Source of the DNA: Diphasiastrum complanatum
Taxonomy: Eukaryota > Streptophyta > Lycopodiopsida > Lycopodiales > Lycopodiaceae
Assembly: GCA_029204225.1 (NCBI GenBank)
Contig: CM055099.1
Location: 46,206,646-46,270,645, forward strand
Direction of reading: 5' to 3'
Length of the DNA: 64,000 nt
Below, one piece after another: positions 22,522 to 33,169 of this stretch. A program made the translations under genes and the position numbers. The notes below the pieces were generated by a model, which worked only from the letters and a program-made list of their open reading frames with translations, made no database searches and was not told the DNA's origin. Numbering within the stretch: position 1 is the first letter of the stretch; each line of letters starts with the position of its first letter.

Positions 22522-24227
22522 TCGTTCACAAAAACCAATGTCATGACTCTATTGAAACAAGAATCCTAACAAGAGTCCAGCCAAGCGAGAGATAATAGCT
22601 TAATCACCCAATAATGACTCTTCAATCAACTAACCAAGTAGGAAACAAGCATTACTAAATTTTCATCCACCATCATCCAACTACAAGAATCAAACACCAT
22701 CAACCTACTTCCATCATTCAACCATTTGCAAAACCTTAGTATCCCTCAATCAATCATCAATCAAAAGACTTCTTTCTTACCATGCACAACCAAATCATAC
22801 AAGCAATCACTCCAACTTCGACGCTACCCACTCAATGCACTCAAAAGGTATGCACACCAAGTACTCACTTTTTTTCTCAATGCAAAATCAAACACTCCAT
22901 GATGCACTCCTACTAGAGATGAGATTCAAGCAATAACCACCAACTCCCATAGCGGACTCTAACATGGAGCAACAACATCAAAATGGAACTAACTTCCAAG
23001 CATCCTCAAGCAAGCAAGTTCTCCTCAAAAAGACTCTCAACCAACATCACATCTAAACTATCACATCAAACTCATCAAACTCTCCACTCTCAACTCAACA
23101 ACTATCAACATCATCTCATTATCCAACTATGACCTCAAACTATCACATCATTAGCCAACTATATCCAACTATATCTTCACACAAAGAGTGGCCTCTTTTT
23201 ATAGTAAATCCCAAGTGTCCCCCTTCAAAATGAGGCTTTGCCAATTTTCATGCCCTTCCAGCCTTCTTTCCATTTGTCCAATCCCCATTGGCAAGTACAT
23301 CAAGTGGCCTCCTTGAGGGTGTAGGGGTTGGTGCCATCTTAGCCCCTTTCCAAAACTAGCCAAGATGCTTCTTTTGTCAACAACTAGAGGAGGTATCTGC
23401 CAAACTTTGCTAGCCTCTAAGGCCTTCTTGCATTTATGATCCAAAAGGTTGCTGAGGACTCTTGCCAACCTTTCTCTCTCTTGTTAGATGTCCTGTATTT
23501 CTCTCGGTCCTCCATTTTCCTTGGCTTTTCATTTGATTTTCCTTGCAGTATGCACAGCCCGACTTTTGGTTTTTGGTTTCTCAAAAAGATTACCGACTGA
23601 TTTGCGTACTTTGACCATTTCCCGTAATTTGCCCAATTTTGCTCGTTAGAGTTTTCGCCAATTTTAAGTATTGCCCACAATTCACAGCTTGGGTTTTGCC
23701 CGATAAATATTTTTCTTTGATGGCTCTTTGACTGGGGTTGACTTTTTTGGCATTCATGACTAGGGCTTCCACGACAACACGGTTTCCTTGAAAAATACAC
23801 TGAGTGATCATATATTAGTAAAAATGGACTCTATACATGGTGAGATTTTAGCACGGTCATACCGGCTAGTTTTTTACAACTGGCCATTTTTTTTGAAAGG
23901 CCGTAAAATATTTACCGACCTTTTCTAGGCCACAAAATTTGCTCTAGCCTCATTTAGGGCTTGCTGGGACCCAATTCTAGGTGGACCGACACTTTTGGCT
24001 CGGTCTTACAAAACTTGACCACAATATCTTTGACGGTTTTTTTCGAAAGTCAGTTTCTTACTTTTAAACTGTGTCTAGCCACTTTAGGGTGGGCTGAGAC
24101 CCAATTCTAAGGCAAATTTGTGCCGATTTTTCTCTAATAACCGGGTTTTACATGCCGATTTTTTCAATCATTGCAAACTTAAACCTCAATATTAGCCCGA
24201 TTTTCCGTACGAAAATATCGGCTAACA
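22522..24227 (-). mobile_element. LTR-like repeat R, copy B (1.7 kb)
   Basis: Nearly identical to 11939-13626 in the same orientation, with scattered single-base differences. In minus orientation it begins TGTTAGCCGATA and passes at 22522 directly into the left inverted-repeat arm. The TATA-like box is at 23194-23203. Placed 5' of the minus-strand gag-pol, it is the best candidate for the 5' LTR or its U3 part. Confidence 0.65.
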
Positions 24228-24817
24228 AGAAGCACACAAGAGCAAAAGATCTCAACTTATAATCCAAACTTATCACTCACATATGATGAAAAAATAACAA
24301 GCACTCTTCAAACACACCCTAATCCATATTGAAACATCTACCATGTAACAAATAGACTCTCTCAAGCAACCATGGACATAAGTAACACCAATCAGCTCTC
24401 AAGCAATTAACCTTGAGCAACTAACCTCTCCAGACACTCATCAATCAACACTACATGCTCAAGCCAACAACACAAGACAATTACATTCCAAAACCACTAA
24501 TCACAAAAATACAATGAGTGGGATTTTTTTTATAGCCAAACCCCAATGGTCCCCTTCAAGATGGAGTTTTGCCAACCTTCATGCACTTCGTGCCCTTTTT
24601 GCCAAATGTCCACTTCCCTTTGGAAGGTACACCAAGTGGCCTCCATAGTAAATGGTGAGAGAGTGGAGGGAGTCGGGCATTCAAAGCCTTTCTCTTGGGT
24701 ACACCCTAAAATAGCATAGGTGGTTAAGTTTTTCAAAGGCTAGTGGTGGGTATACCCTCCCTAGGGTTATCCAAATTACCCTTTGTCAACCCCTATGTTC
24801 ATAGATGGCCTCCATTG
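24228..24817 (-). mobile_element. LTR-like repeat R, copy C, left piece (diverged)
   Basis: The part from about 24520 (TATA-like box on the minus strand, then 'ccccttcaagatggagttttgccaa' and 'caccaagtggcctcc') corresponds to 12610-12735 of copy A with many substitutions. It is cut at 24817 by a copia element and resumes at 28295. The stretch 24228-24510 is only loosely similar. Confidence 0.6.
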
Positions 24818-25436
24818 TAAAAATTACAGCAAATAAGGATCCTAAACACTTGAAATGATGAGGAAAACAATAGATTATGATTTCATAAGATTAGCACAAG
24901 TTGAACCATCAAAATCCATAAAAAATCTATGCTTGAACCTCACTAAATGGCCCAAATCCTTGAAGAAGGCTTCACACGTGTGAAAGTACGGCCTCCCACA
25001 GTCTGAGTACTGTACACTAGACCTACATTCAATCCTATAATCATTAGTAATCACAAGTACTCAAACAATTATGAACATAGAGAGCAATTGCATCATCATG
25101 AGAGAAAAAACATGAAATTGCTTGATTGATTTTGGTTAGATATCATCACCTATATATACATGATCCATCACGGTTTTGGGCAGGTATGAGTAGCCCTAAA
25201 CCTATCCCTAATGCTAATTTTGGTGGATCTTTCATCCCTACCAAGTTAGGGTTGGAATCTTGGAGATCTCTCAACAATGCAAAAACTACCAAAAATAGCT
25301 CCTATTTTTTCTCCCTTGTATCTAAGCATAATTTGGACTCATTCCAAAGGTTCTAATACTTAGGTCTACTTGAGAACATCCTTATGAATGGAATCCTATG
25401 CTATTTGGCACGTGTGACAAGCCACATCATGACCAT

Positions 25437-26844
25437 CTAACTATTTACAAGTCCTAAAGCATACTCCTCCTTGATCATAGTCTCCATGGAACCCGAGTTG
25501 ACATGTCCAAGTCTTTTGTGCCATAAAGTAAAGGTAGATATCTTGCTCTTCTCGGCCAACATGACAACATTAGTATCCACAAATGCATCCAGCTTATAAA
25601 GTTTGCCAAGTCTAGTGCCCTTAGACACTATCTTACCCTTCTTCTTGATGAAACATTCATTTGAAGCAAAGTCAACATTGAAACCATTGTCTACCATTTG
25701 GCCAACACTTAGTAGATTCTTGTTATTGTAGGAATGTACAAAACACCTTCTATGTTGATCTTTTTGGAAGATCCTAAGCAAAGGGGAATGCTACCAACTC
25801 CTTCAATCTTACAAGCTTCATCATTTGCTGTATAGATAGACTTTATAGGTCCATAATAAGATAAGAGAGAAGAGAAAAACTCCCTTTTACTAGTCATGTG
25901 TGAACTAGCACCCGAGTCAATCCACCAAGGATCTTCTCCTTTGAAGCTTGTTGAAGAAAATATGGACATCATGAGAGAGTCCTCATGTGAACTCTCCTCC
26001 TCCTCCTCTTTGCTCATGTTGGCTTGGCTTTGATCTTGCTTCCTCTTGAAGCATTCCGAGGCATAATGCCCCATCTTGCTACAATAGTAGCACTTCACCT
26101 TTGATTTGTCCTTCTTGACTTTGGTGGTTGATGGAGATGCCTTTGAGGGTCCTTCTTGATCCTCAAGCTTTGTAGACTTCTTGAATGTTGATCCTTTGCC
26201 TTTGGACTTGCCTTTGCCTTTGGTGAAGAGAGCTTGGTCATTTCCACCTTGGATGGAAAGCCTATCCATCCTCTCTTGCATTTGGCTCCTTCTTGATTCC
26301 TCGGCCATGAGCGTGCCTTGGAGTTCTTCAAGTATGGGTAGCTTACCCATAATTGCATATCCCTGAACCAAATTGTCAAATTCAAAGCTTAGTCCATTCA
26401 ATATGAGTTGAACAAGCTCTTCATCCTTGATAGGGTCACCTATAAAGGCTAGCTCTTTGTTCAATTCCTTTACTCTTAGGACAAAAGTATGTGCACTCTC
26501 TAGCTTCTATAAATTTGATTCTTCAAAGCTAACATTCTAGTTTGGTTCTTGAATTCATAGACCTTTTGCAAAGTCTCCCAAGCATCTTGAGCTGAAGTGC
26601 AATCTCCTACCTCTCTTAAGAGTTCATTTGCAACATTCATTTTTATGCAATGTAGTGCAACATTGCACCTCTTGATGTATTTGGCTTTTTCTTGAGGATG
26701 AATAGGTTCACCCTCCTTACCATTTACAATTTCCATCAGATCTTGCATGATCATGATATATTCCATTCTAACTTTCCATATGGAATAGTTAGTTTTGTTG
26801 AGCCTTTCATTAGTATCCAAAAGATATGCATTTATAGATGCCAT
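25437..26844 (-). pseudogene. Copia Gag plus protease and pre-integrase region
   Basis: The frame from ATG at 26842-26844 gives the copia Gag start (NKTNYSIWKVRMEYIM, then AQDAWETLQKVYE). It meets a single-base frameshift near 26500 and continues as ESAHTFVLRVKELNKEL through LILNGLSFEFDNLVQGY. The zinc knuckle is CYYCSKMGHYASEC (near 26060-26100) and the protease site WWIDSGASSHMT is intact (near 25905-25935). After another frameshift near 25775 comes NNKNLLSVGQMVDNGF, and then LWHKRLGHVNSGS of the pre-integrase domain. The frame ends LGLVNS at a stop inside the LTR. Gag would package RNA and the protease would mature it. Two frameshifts make this copy non-coding. Confidence 0.9.
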
Positions 26845-27640
26845 CTAGTCTCCTAATCAAGGACTTGACACAAATGAAGGTCACTTCTATTGATTTGATT
26901 GAAGGTCTACCTTATCCCACTTCTTAGGGACCTGAAAATATCAGTAATAGACTTCCTATAAAGATCTAAGAATGATCTCTAACAAATCAAATCATTGAAT
27001 GCTAGAAACAATGCACTTGCTTGATTGAAGTAGACAATACCAGTAGAATTGCCCCTCTTTCTATAAAGAACAATAAAGCTTCCAAATGATCTGATCAAGA
27101 GTGAATTTCAGCAACCTAATATACTTCCAAAATCACTTGTAAAAGATCTACATGGAACTTAATGAGGATGCAACACAATCTACTATCCAATCACAAGCAA
27201 AAAATGATCAAAATTGATGAAAAATTGATCTAATTTGGTGCATAAGTCAAGCAATGGTTGGACTGAACCTAAATCACTTTAGGAGGTGTCTACTACACCT
27301 TAGAACAGCCTTGAAGAGTCCCCAAAACTCTGATCTTCCCTCTCCTTGAATGCTAGAAAGCCTCCTCTATGAAATCACCTCCAAAACTCGCTTAGAAATT
27401 AATGCTTGGAGCAAGCAAAACTTGCTATCTTGGTAATGTGAATTGAATTCAACTTTGCCTCTGGTTTTAGACACCTAAACACCTGCAAATGAAGTCACAC
27501 AACACCAATCTCCAATGTATTTGACTCACTTTGAGTTCTAGAATCAATACTAGATGCTAAGATCCAATCTACACAAGATTTAGATCAAAAATTGTGATCA
27601 AATTGAATGAAAACCAAGGATTTAGCTGATTTCAGCCTTT

Positions 27641-27654
27641 AGGCTTTGATACCA
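27641..27654 (-). promoter_or_regulatory. Primer-binding site for initiator Met-tRNA (copia)
   Basis: Minus strand TGGTATCAAAGCCT directly adjoins the 5' LTR end. It matches the usual plant copia primer site TGGTATCAGAGC with one change. Confidence 0.9.
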
Positions 27655-28294
27655 CGTAAAAATTACAGCAAATAAGGACCCTAAAACACTTGAAATGATG
27701 AGGGAAACAATAGATTATGATTTCATAAGATTAGCACAAGTTGAATCATCAAAATCCATCAAAAATCTATGCTTGAACCTCACTAAATGGCCCAAATCCT
27801 TGAAGAAGGCTTCACACGTGTGAAAGTACAGCCTCCCACAGTCTGAGTACTATACACCAGACCTACATTCAATCCTATAATCATTAGTAATCACAAGTAC
27901 TCAAACAATTATGAACATAGAGAGCAATTGCATCATTATGAGAGAAAAAACATGAAATTGCTTGATTGATTTTGGTGAGATATCATCACCTATATATACA
28001 TGATCCATCACGATTTTGGGCAGGTATGAGTAGCCCTAAACCTATCCCTATTGCTAATTTTGGTGGATCTTTCATCCCTACCAAGTTAGGGTTGGAATCT
28101 TGGAGATCCCTCAACAATGCAAAAATTACCAAAAATAGCTCCTATTTTTTCTCCCTTGTATCTAAGCATAATTTGGACTCATTCCAAAGGTTCTAATACT
28201 TAGGTCTACTTGAGAACATCCTTATGAATGGAATCCTATGCTATTTGGCACGTGTGACAAGCCACATCATGACCATCTAACTATTTACAAGTCA

Positions 28295-28940
28295 TATGAC
28301 CAAAACTAGTCAAGCTAGAATTGTGAATTTTTAACATCCATTTTCCTTAGTACCACATTTGGCCTCTTTTTGATTTTTTCTGATAGCATGCACGTGTTGG
28401 CCCGTTCATTGGGTTTTTTCTCTATTGGGTTATCGATTTGGCTCACACATTTTGTTTGGCGCCTGGAACTTGAGAACATTTTTTTTGTTAGGGTTTTCAC
28501 AAATTTTTTTGCTGATTTTTTCTTTTTTGGCCCCAATTTTTACAGCATTTTTTCTTTGCCGATTTTTTCTTCGAACTGACTTTTTCTAGCATTCATGACT
28601 AGGGCCCCCTCAACAACCCGGTTTCAGTGAAAAATACACTAGGCAAGTATATATCAATAAAAATTGTCTCAGTACATGGTGAAATTTTAGCATGGCTTTG
28701 TCAACTATTTCCAATTATGCAACTGGCCAATTTTAGAAGTTGTAAAACATTTTTACAGGCCATTTTAAAGGCATCAATTTTATTCTGGCCACATTAGGAC
28801 AATAGGTTGGGACCCACTCTACATGCAATTTTATGCTGATTTTTTTTCTAATAGCCGAGTTTTACATGCCACACTTTACAATTTTGCAAAAATAGACATC
28901 AATATTAGCCCAAATTTCTATGCGGAAATATCGGCTAACA
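28295..28940 (-). mobile_element. LTR-like repeat R, copy C, right piece (diverged)
   Basis: Continues the copy interrupted at 24817. The segments around 'gcattcatgactagggc', 'aaaaatacactaggcaag', 'ctcagtacatggtgaaattttag' and the terminal 'atatcggctaaca' match 13160-13626 of copy A with many substitutions. Being split by the copia element shows it was present before that insertion. Confidence 0.75.
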
Positions 28941-31900
28941 ATGATACTGAGGTACTGTTTGAGAAGAAAAGGGTGTGAGGGAGTGAGTTTATAGGTAAAT
29001 ACTCATAGAGGCTTGTTTACCTATTGAGTTCTAATGTGAAGAAGGAGAATGAAGCAGTGTAATGTGATGATAAGTCATTTTTGTAGTTGTGTGTGCACCA
29101 CTAGTACATTTACCCAATCAAACAATCAGACAGAGACGACAACCAATGAAAGGAACCACTGTTGGCCTCTGATCACTACTCATAATATGCAAAGGACCTG
29201 TCAAGCCCTGTTTTCCATTTAAGACGACTCGGTGACTTGCACACTTGCTGTCTGCAGCCCTGTACCCTCGCTGCACCTGTGGAGAGCTTGGAACAGCTCG
29301 TTGGAGGCTGCCTTTGTGCGCTACCCTGCCTTTGTTCGCTGCTCCTGCAGCCCTCATTGCCTTACCTCTGCCTGCAACTCCTCGTTGCCTCACCTGCAAC
29401 CTACCTGCGGTTGCTCGCTGCCTCATCAACTGCCTCTTGCAGCCCAACGCTTCTGCTGGCCCTGCGATCTACCCGTTGCCTCTTCGCTCAATGTGCTCGT
29501 TGGAAGCCTGTCAGCATGCCTGCATTTTCCAGAGCAGGGTGCGACCTCCTACCATTGCCATCTGCCTGTGTAGCCTCTGTAACTCCTCGCTACCTGTCCG
29601 TGGTTGCCCACCTGTCTATCTACTAGTTCTAGTTGCCTACAGTTTGTCCTACTGTCGATTCACACCTGCCTACTGGATCTGCGACCTACTGTGAAGAGAA
29701 CCTACAGCCTGGGAACCATCAAGAATCAGAGATTCTAAAGTTCTGATCGATGCCTACCTCTGGTTGAAGCAGGTTCTGCCTTGCCTGTCCTGTCTTGTCC
29801 ATCATTGACAGAGAGAAAGCTTTTGAAGATTTTTCTACTCAAAAGAAATAAATCAAGCCCTTGTCTTTCCATCGCTGACAAAGAGGATCTGTATATGACA
29901 AATCTGATTTGCTCTACAGTAAACCGATATATCAGTCATTGCCAATGTTCCATCCCTGCCAGTTGCCTTCCCTTTGGTCTCACTATGTATCCAACCACCA
30001 CTGGCAAAACTGGCAGCAAACAACAAAGGGATTGTGATTGAAGGAGTGAAGAAGCATTCATGACTAAGCGGTTCTTGCGGCAATCCGGCTTCCCAATTCA
30101 TCACTAAGGTAACTCATTTTTCATCTCAATACTGTTATATGGTATGATGTTCATATGCATACTGGTTATTAGTTAATCGGTTTTTTTTGTGGTTCCACAC
30201 CATTCCGTGATAGAGTGGATATGTATGGGATCCGCAATCCTGTGTTACATAGTGAAGGGACTTAATAGCAATTCTACAATACAATGCCTGCAATGCTAGT
30301 GAACATAAGTGACTTGGTGTACCAAATTCCCGTAAGCATGTTATGTTGGGTTTAGACTAGCAAGTAAGTCACGTCACCATACGGTGGTTTAAGGTTGGAG
30401 GTCCTTACTTGCTTATGTCGTATTATCTGGAAATTAACAAACGTAAGGATTGTTAGAGCGGTTGACAAATGCTTTCTCGCTGCATGAAATTACTAGAATC
30501 ACCAAAATCTTGAATGTTGTTTCACTCATAATGAAATCATTTTCCTGTGGATAGGACAATAAGCAATCGCTTGATACTACGTGATTTCTAGCACTAGTCA
30601 CTCTGTGCTAAAATATCCGTTAGTACGCTATTTGAAGTTTCCAAGTTGAAATCGTTTTGTGACTCTATTATGGAAAGTGTTAACTAGGCCTGCCTCTATG
30701 AAACACCAGAGCGGGGAGTCCGCCGGAAAGAGCTGAAATACGCTGTCACGGTTAAGTCGCAAAGTAAGTACACCATTTTTGGTACTGTCTAGCGAAATAC
30801 CCAGGACCGAAATTTGGGAAACGCTACTGTCCAGTGAACAGGATGGCACGCGTAATGTACTCACCACATTTCACTTGACCTACCCCACTTAGAAAAACAA
30901 TGTTTAGGGTGTCCAATAAAAACTAAACAATTTCAATGGATTTACCCTTAACAGTCCTAGGACTTTAGCAGACACATAACCTAATGTCAAAGGAGGGGTC
31001 TAGAATTGAGATAATAGAAACAATGAGTTGGATCCTGTATGATGGGAGAAGAGGGTCAGTTCCAACCTACGCGTAGTGACATCTGTCAATTGAGGCAGAG
31101 AGGACCTCCATGCTACTAATTTTTCACCGCAGAACTCTACCAATATCTATGCCTAGGAGACACTGTACGTAGAACACAACATTGTGGGGAGTACAACTAC
31201 TTTGAAGCATATGTACTCATAGAAGACATATTTTGGCATCTGACAGAAGCCACCTCTGTCACGTACGCAGATAGAGCCCAGCCCCTTCTACTTAGAGAAC
31301 CAGCGATGCGGTTGCCTGGATCAGACAGTAGTACTAATCGAGACCAGGGATATGACTTAGGAGAATATCCTAGGTACACAGTAGACCTATGTGGTTGCAC
31401 CGCCACAAGTTCACCGTTAGAGATGAGAACAATTTAGAGGTTCGAAAGAAGAACTCAGGTCTAGCAGGTCTAAGATGCCACCGACCCTTTAGGTAGTCAT
31501 ATTTCTGAAGGTCCGAAATTTTTTTTATAATTAGGGTCCTTAAAATTCGTGTATGGTCTGAACACCACAATGGCAGGGATGCGTCCCAATCTCTCTCTAG
31601 GACCTAACATGTCATACATCGATATTTCGCATCTAACCATTACTATCTTGCTAGGGCTGAAGATATACCACCGCCAGAGCATTATATCCATGCTCGGGAT
31701 AGAGCGGTTGGATGAAATCCTTAGAGCACCAGAGCCCTGCATCCTACCAATAGTGGATCTTGCAAGGACGCGGGATGTCATAGTTTTTGTATTGCTCTAG
31801 GAGAATCAGTCTCGATAGTAGTGTGAGAGGATGACCGTAGTACTGGGCCAAGACCAAGTTGACTAAAGCAGAACCTACCCTCTTTCTACCATACTTCTGG

Positions 31901-32062
31901 AAGTCTGGAAAGCTTCCATTGGCTGGAAGAGCAGGGAGCGATCGAACGAGCCACCAGGGTTGGAAGCGGCTATCCTCGGTCCCTACCGTAAGGGCATTGT
32001 GGTCCCTTCTCCTTTTAGGGATTTCTGATGGAACCAACCCCTCGTCCGAAAAACTCCTAACA
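28941..32062 (+). repeat. Right arm of the large inverted repeat
   Basis: The plus strand reads as the minus strand of 20411-22521, including GTTTATAGGTAAAT near 28989 and a GC-rich segment 29230-29690. The text from 31437 on also matches, down to the terminal CTAACA at 32057-32062. A segment 30407-31436 has no counterpart in the left arm. No primer-site-like sequence follows its end, unlike the left arm. Overlapping open frames in the GC-rich part are treated as compositional. Confidence 0.8.
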
Positions 32063-32159
32063 CTTGTAATGTTTGGATCATTCTCATCAAGCTCATGTTG
32101 AAAAGGCTTTCTATATATGAGAGTTTTTCTATGATTATATGATCATGCTTCATGTCATT

Positions 32160-33138
32160 CCATTGTTGGCAAATCAAGCTCTAGCTCAAATGCTCAACTC
32201 AAACTTGACAGTTTTGAAGAAGAAGAACCGACCAGACACCAGAGCCAAACCAACACAATCCTCACAAGTGTTGCTCCTGCTGTTGCTGCTCAAACCTTGC
32301 ACGAGTGATCCAGACCATGCTCGATGAAAAGAAAGACATGGACAAATGCATATCAGAGCTAGCTATCGAGAATATCTTGATAAGTCAGAAGGTTATTCAA
32401 TTGAATCACGAGCTCAAGATTGCCAAGCAACATGAGGCAAAATATAAAGCTGAACTGAAGAAAGCCACACAAACTGCTGAGCGCCTCAAAGAATATGTGG
32501 TGACTCTTCAGAATTCATTGACAACAGTGCAAGATCAAGTGGACAAAGCGATCAAAGACGCTAAACAACAGGTCTTGTTGTTGGGTGGTCAATTGGACAT
32601 GGCTGAGTTGGAACATGAACGTCTTCAAGATAAATTGGATGCGACCATCCTTAAATGCGATTCTTATTTACAAACACAAGTGCCTGATCATCTAGTTACA
32701 CCGGATGAAATTAGATACCTGTTCAGGAAAGTTGAAACCTACCACATTTCATTGGTAGGATTTTAAAAAAAATTTGGTAAATCCAAATGTATGACAACCA
32801 CTGAGTTGGCAAAGGCAAAAGCAATCATCAAAGATTACGAAAAGGCAGCCGCTCAAGTGTTGGAAGCCGGTCCTCAACCGACTATTCCTATAGAAGGTCC
32901 AAGCTCATCTAGTTCCGACAATCAACTTATCAGCAATGAATCCGAAGATGATGATGTTGCAATTCAGCAAATACAACATGATGGAAATGATCAACTTCCA
33001 TTACCTAGAAGATTGACAAGAGTTAGCACACCACCTATCAAGTATATCAACGAGTCTACAGCTTACTTTGTTCGGAAGCCGACGACGTCCCCGATGACTG
33101 TCGAAGACGCACTTGGTCAGCCCGATTTTGATCTTTGA
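32160..33138 (+). pseudogene. Frameshifted coiled-coil ORF of unknown family
   Basis: Three frames join into one plausible chain of about 320 residues. The first gives SNAQLKLDSFEEEEPTRHQ to AAQTLHE. After a one-base shift near 32303, VIQTMLDEKKDMDK leads into a long heptad-rich stretch (LNHELKIAKQHEAKYKAELKKA, then LKEYVVTLQNSLTTVQDQVDKA). After a shift in an A-run near 32766 come TTELAKAKAIIKDYEKAAAQVLE and an acidic/Ser tail ending DALGQPDFDL. No catalytic motif is visible. It lies just after the right inverted-repeat arm and 30 bp before the next LTR, so it is probably an accessory reading frame of a retroelement. A captured host gene is possible. I do not recognise the family. Confidence 0.45.
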
Positions 33139-33169
33139 AAATAAGCTATGGATAAAGAGTATTCATCTA

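Larger units (their letters stand above)
24818..28294 (-). mobile_element. Copia element reduced to LTR-gag-protease-LTR
   Basis: Two near-identical direct repeats, 24818-25453 (3' LTR) and 27655-28294 (5' LTR), enclose a 2.2-kb internal part read on the minus strand. In that sense the LTR starts TGACTTGTAAATAG and ends TTTTTACA (the last base is changed to G in the 5' copy). The primer site TGGTATCAAAGCCT follows immediately. Integrase, RT and RNase H are all absent: the reading frame enters the 3' LTR just after the pre-integrase zinc region, and no polypurine tract remains. Few LTR differences imply a rather recent insertion. No clear 5-bp target duplication was found. Confidence 0.85.

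Noticed and set aside
24818-28294. Target-site duplication of the copia element.
   Set aside because: The five bases on either side (TCCAT and TATGA) do not match, so none is claimed.
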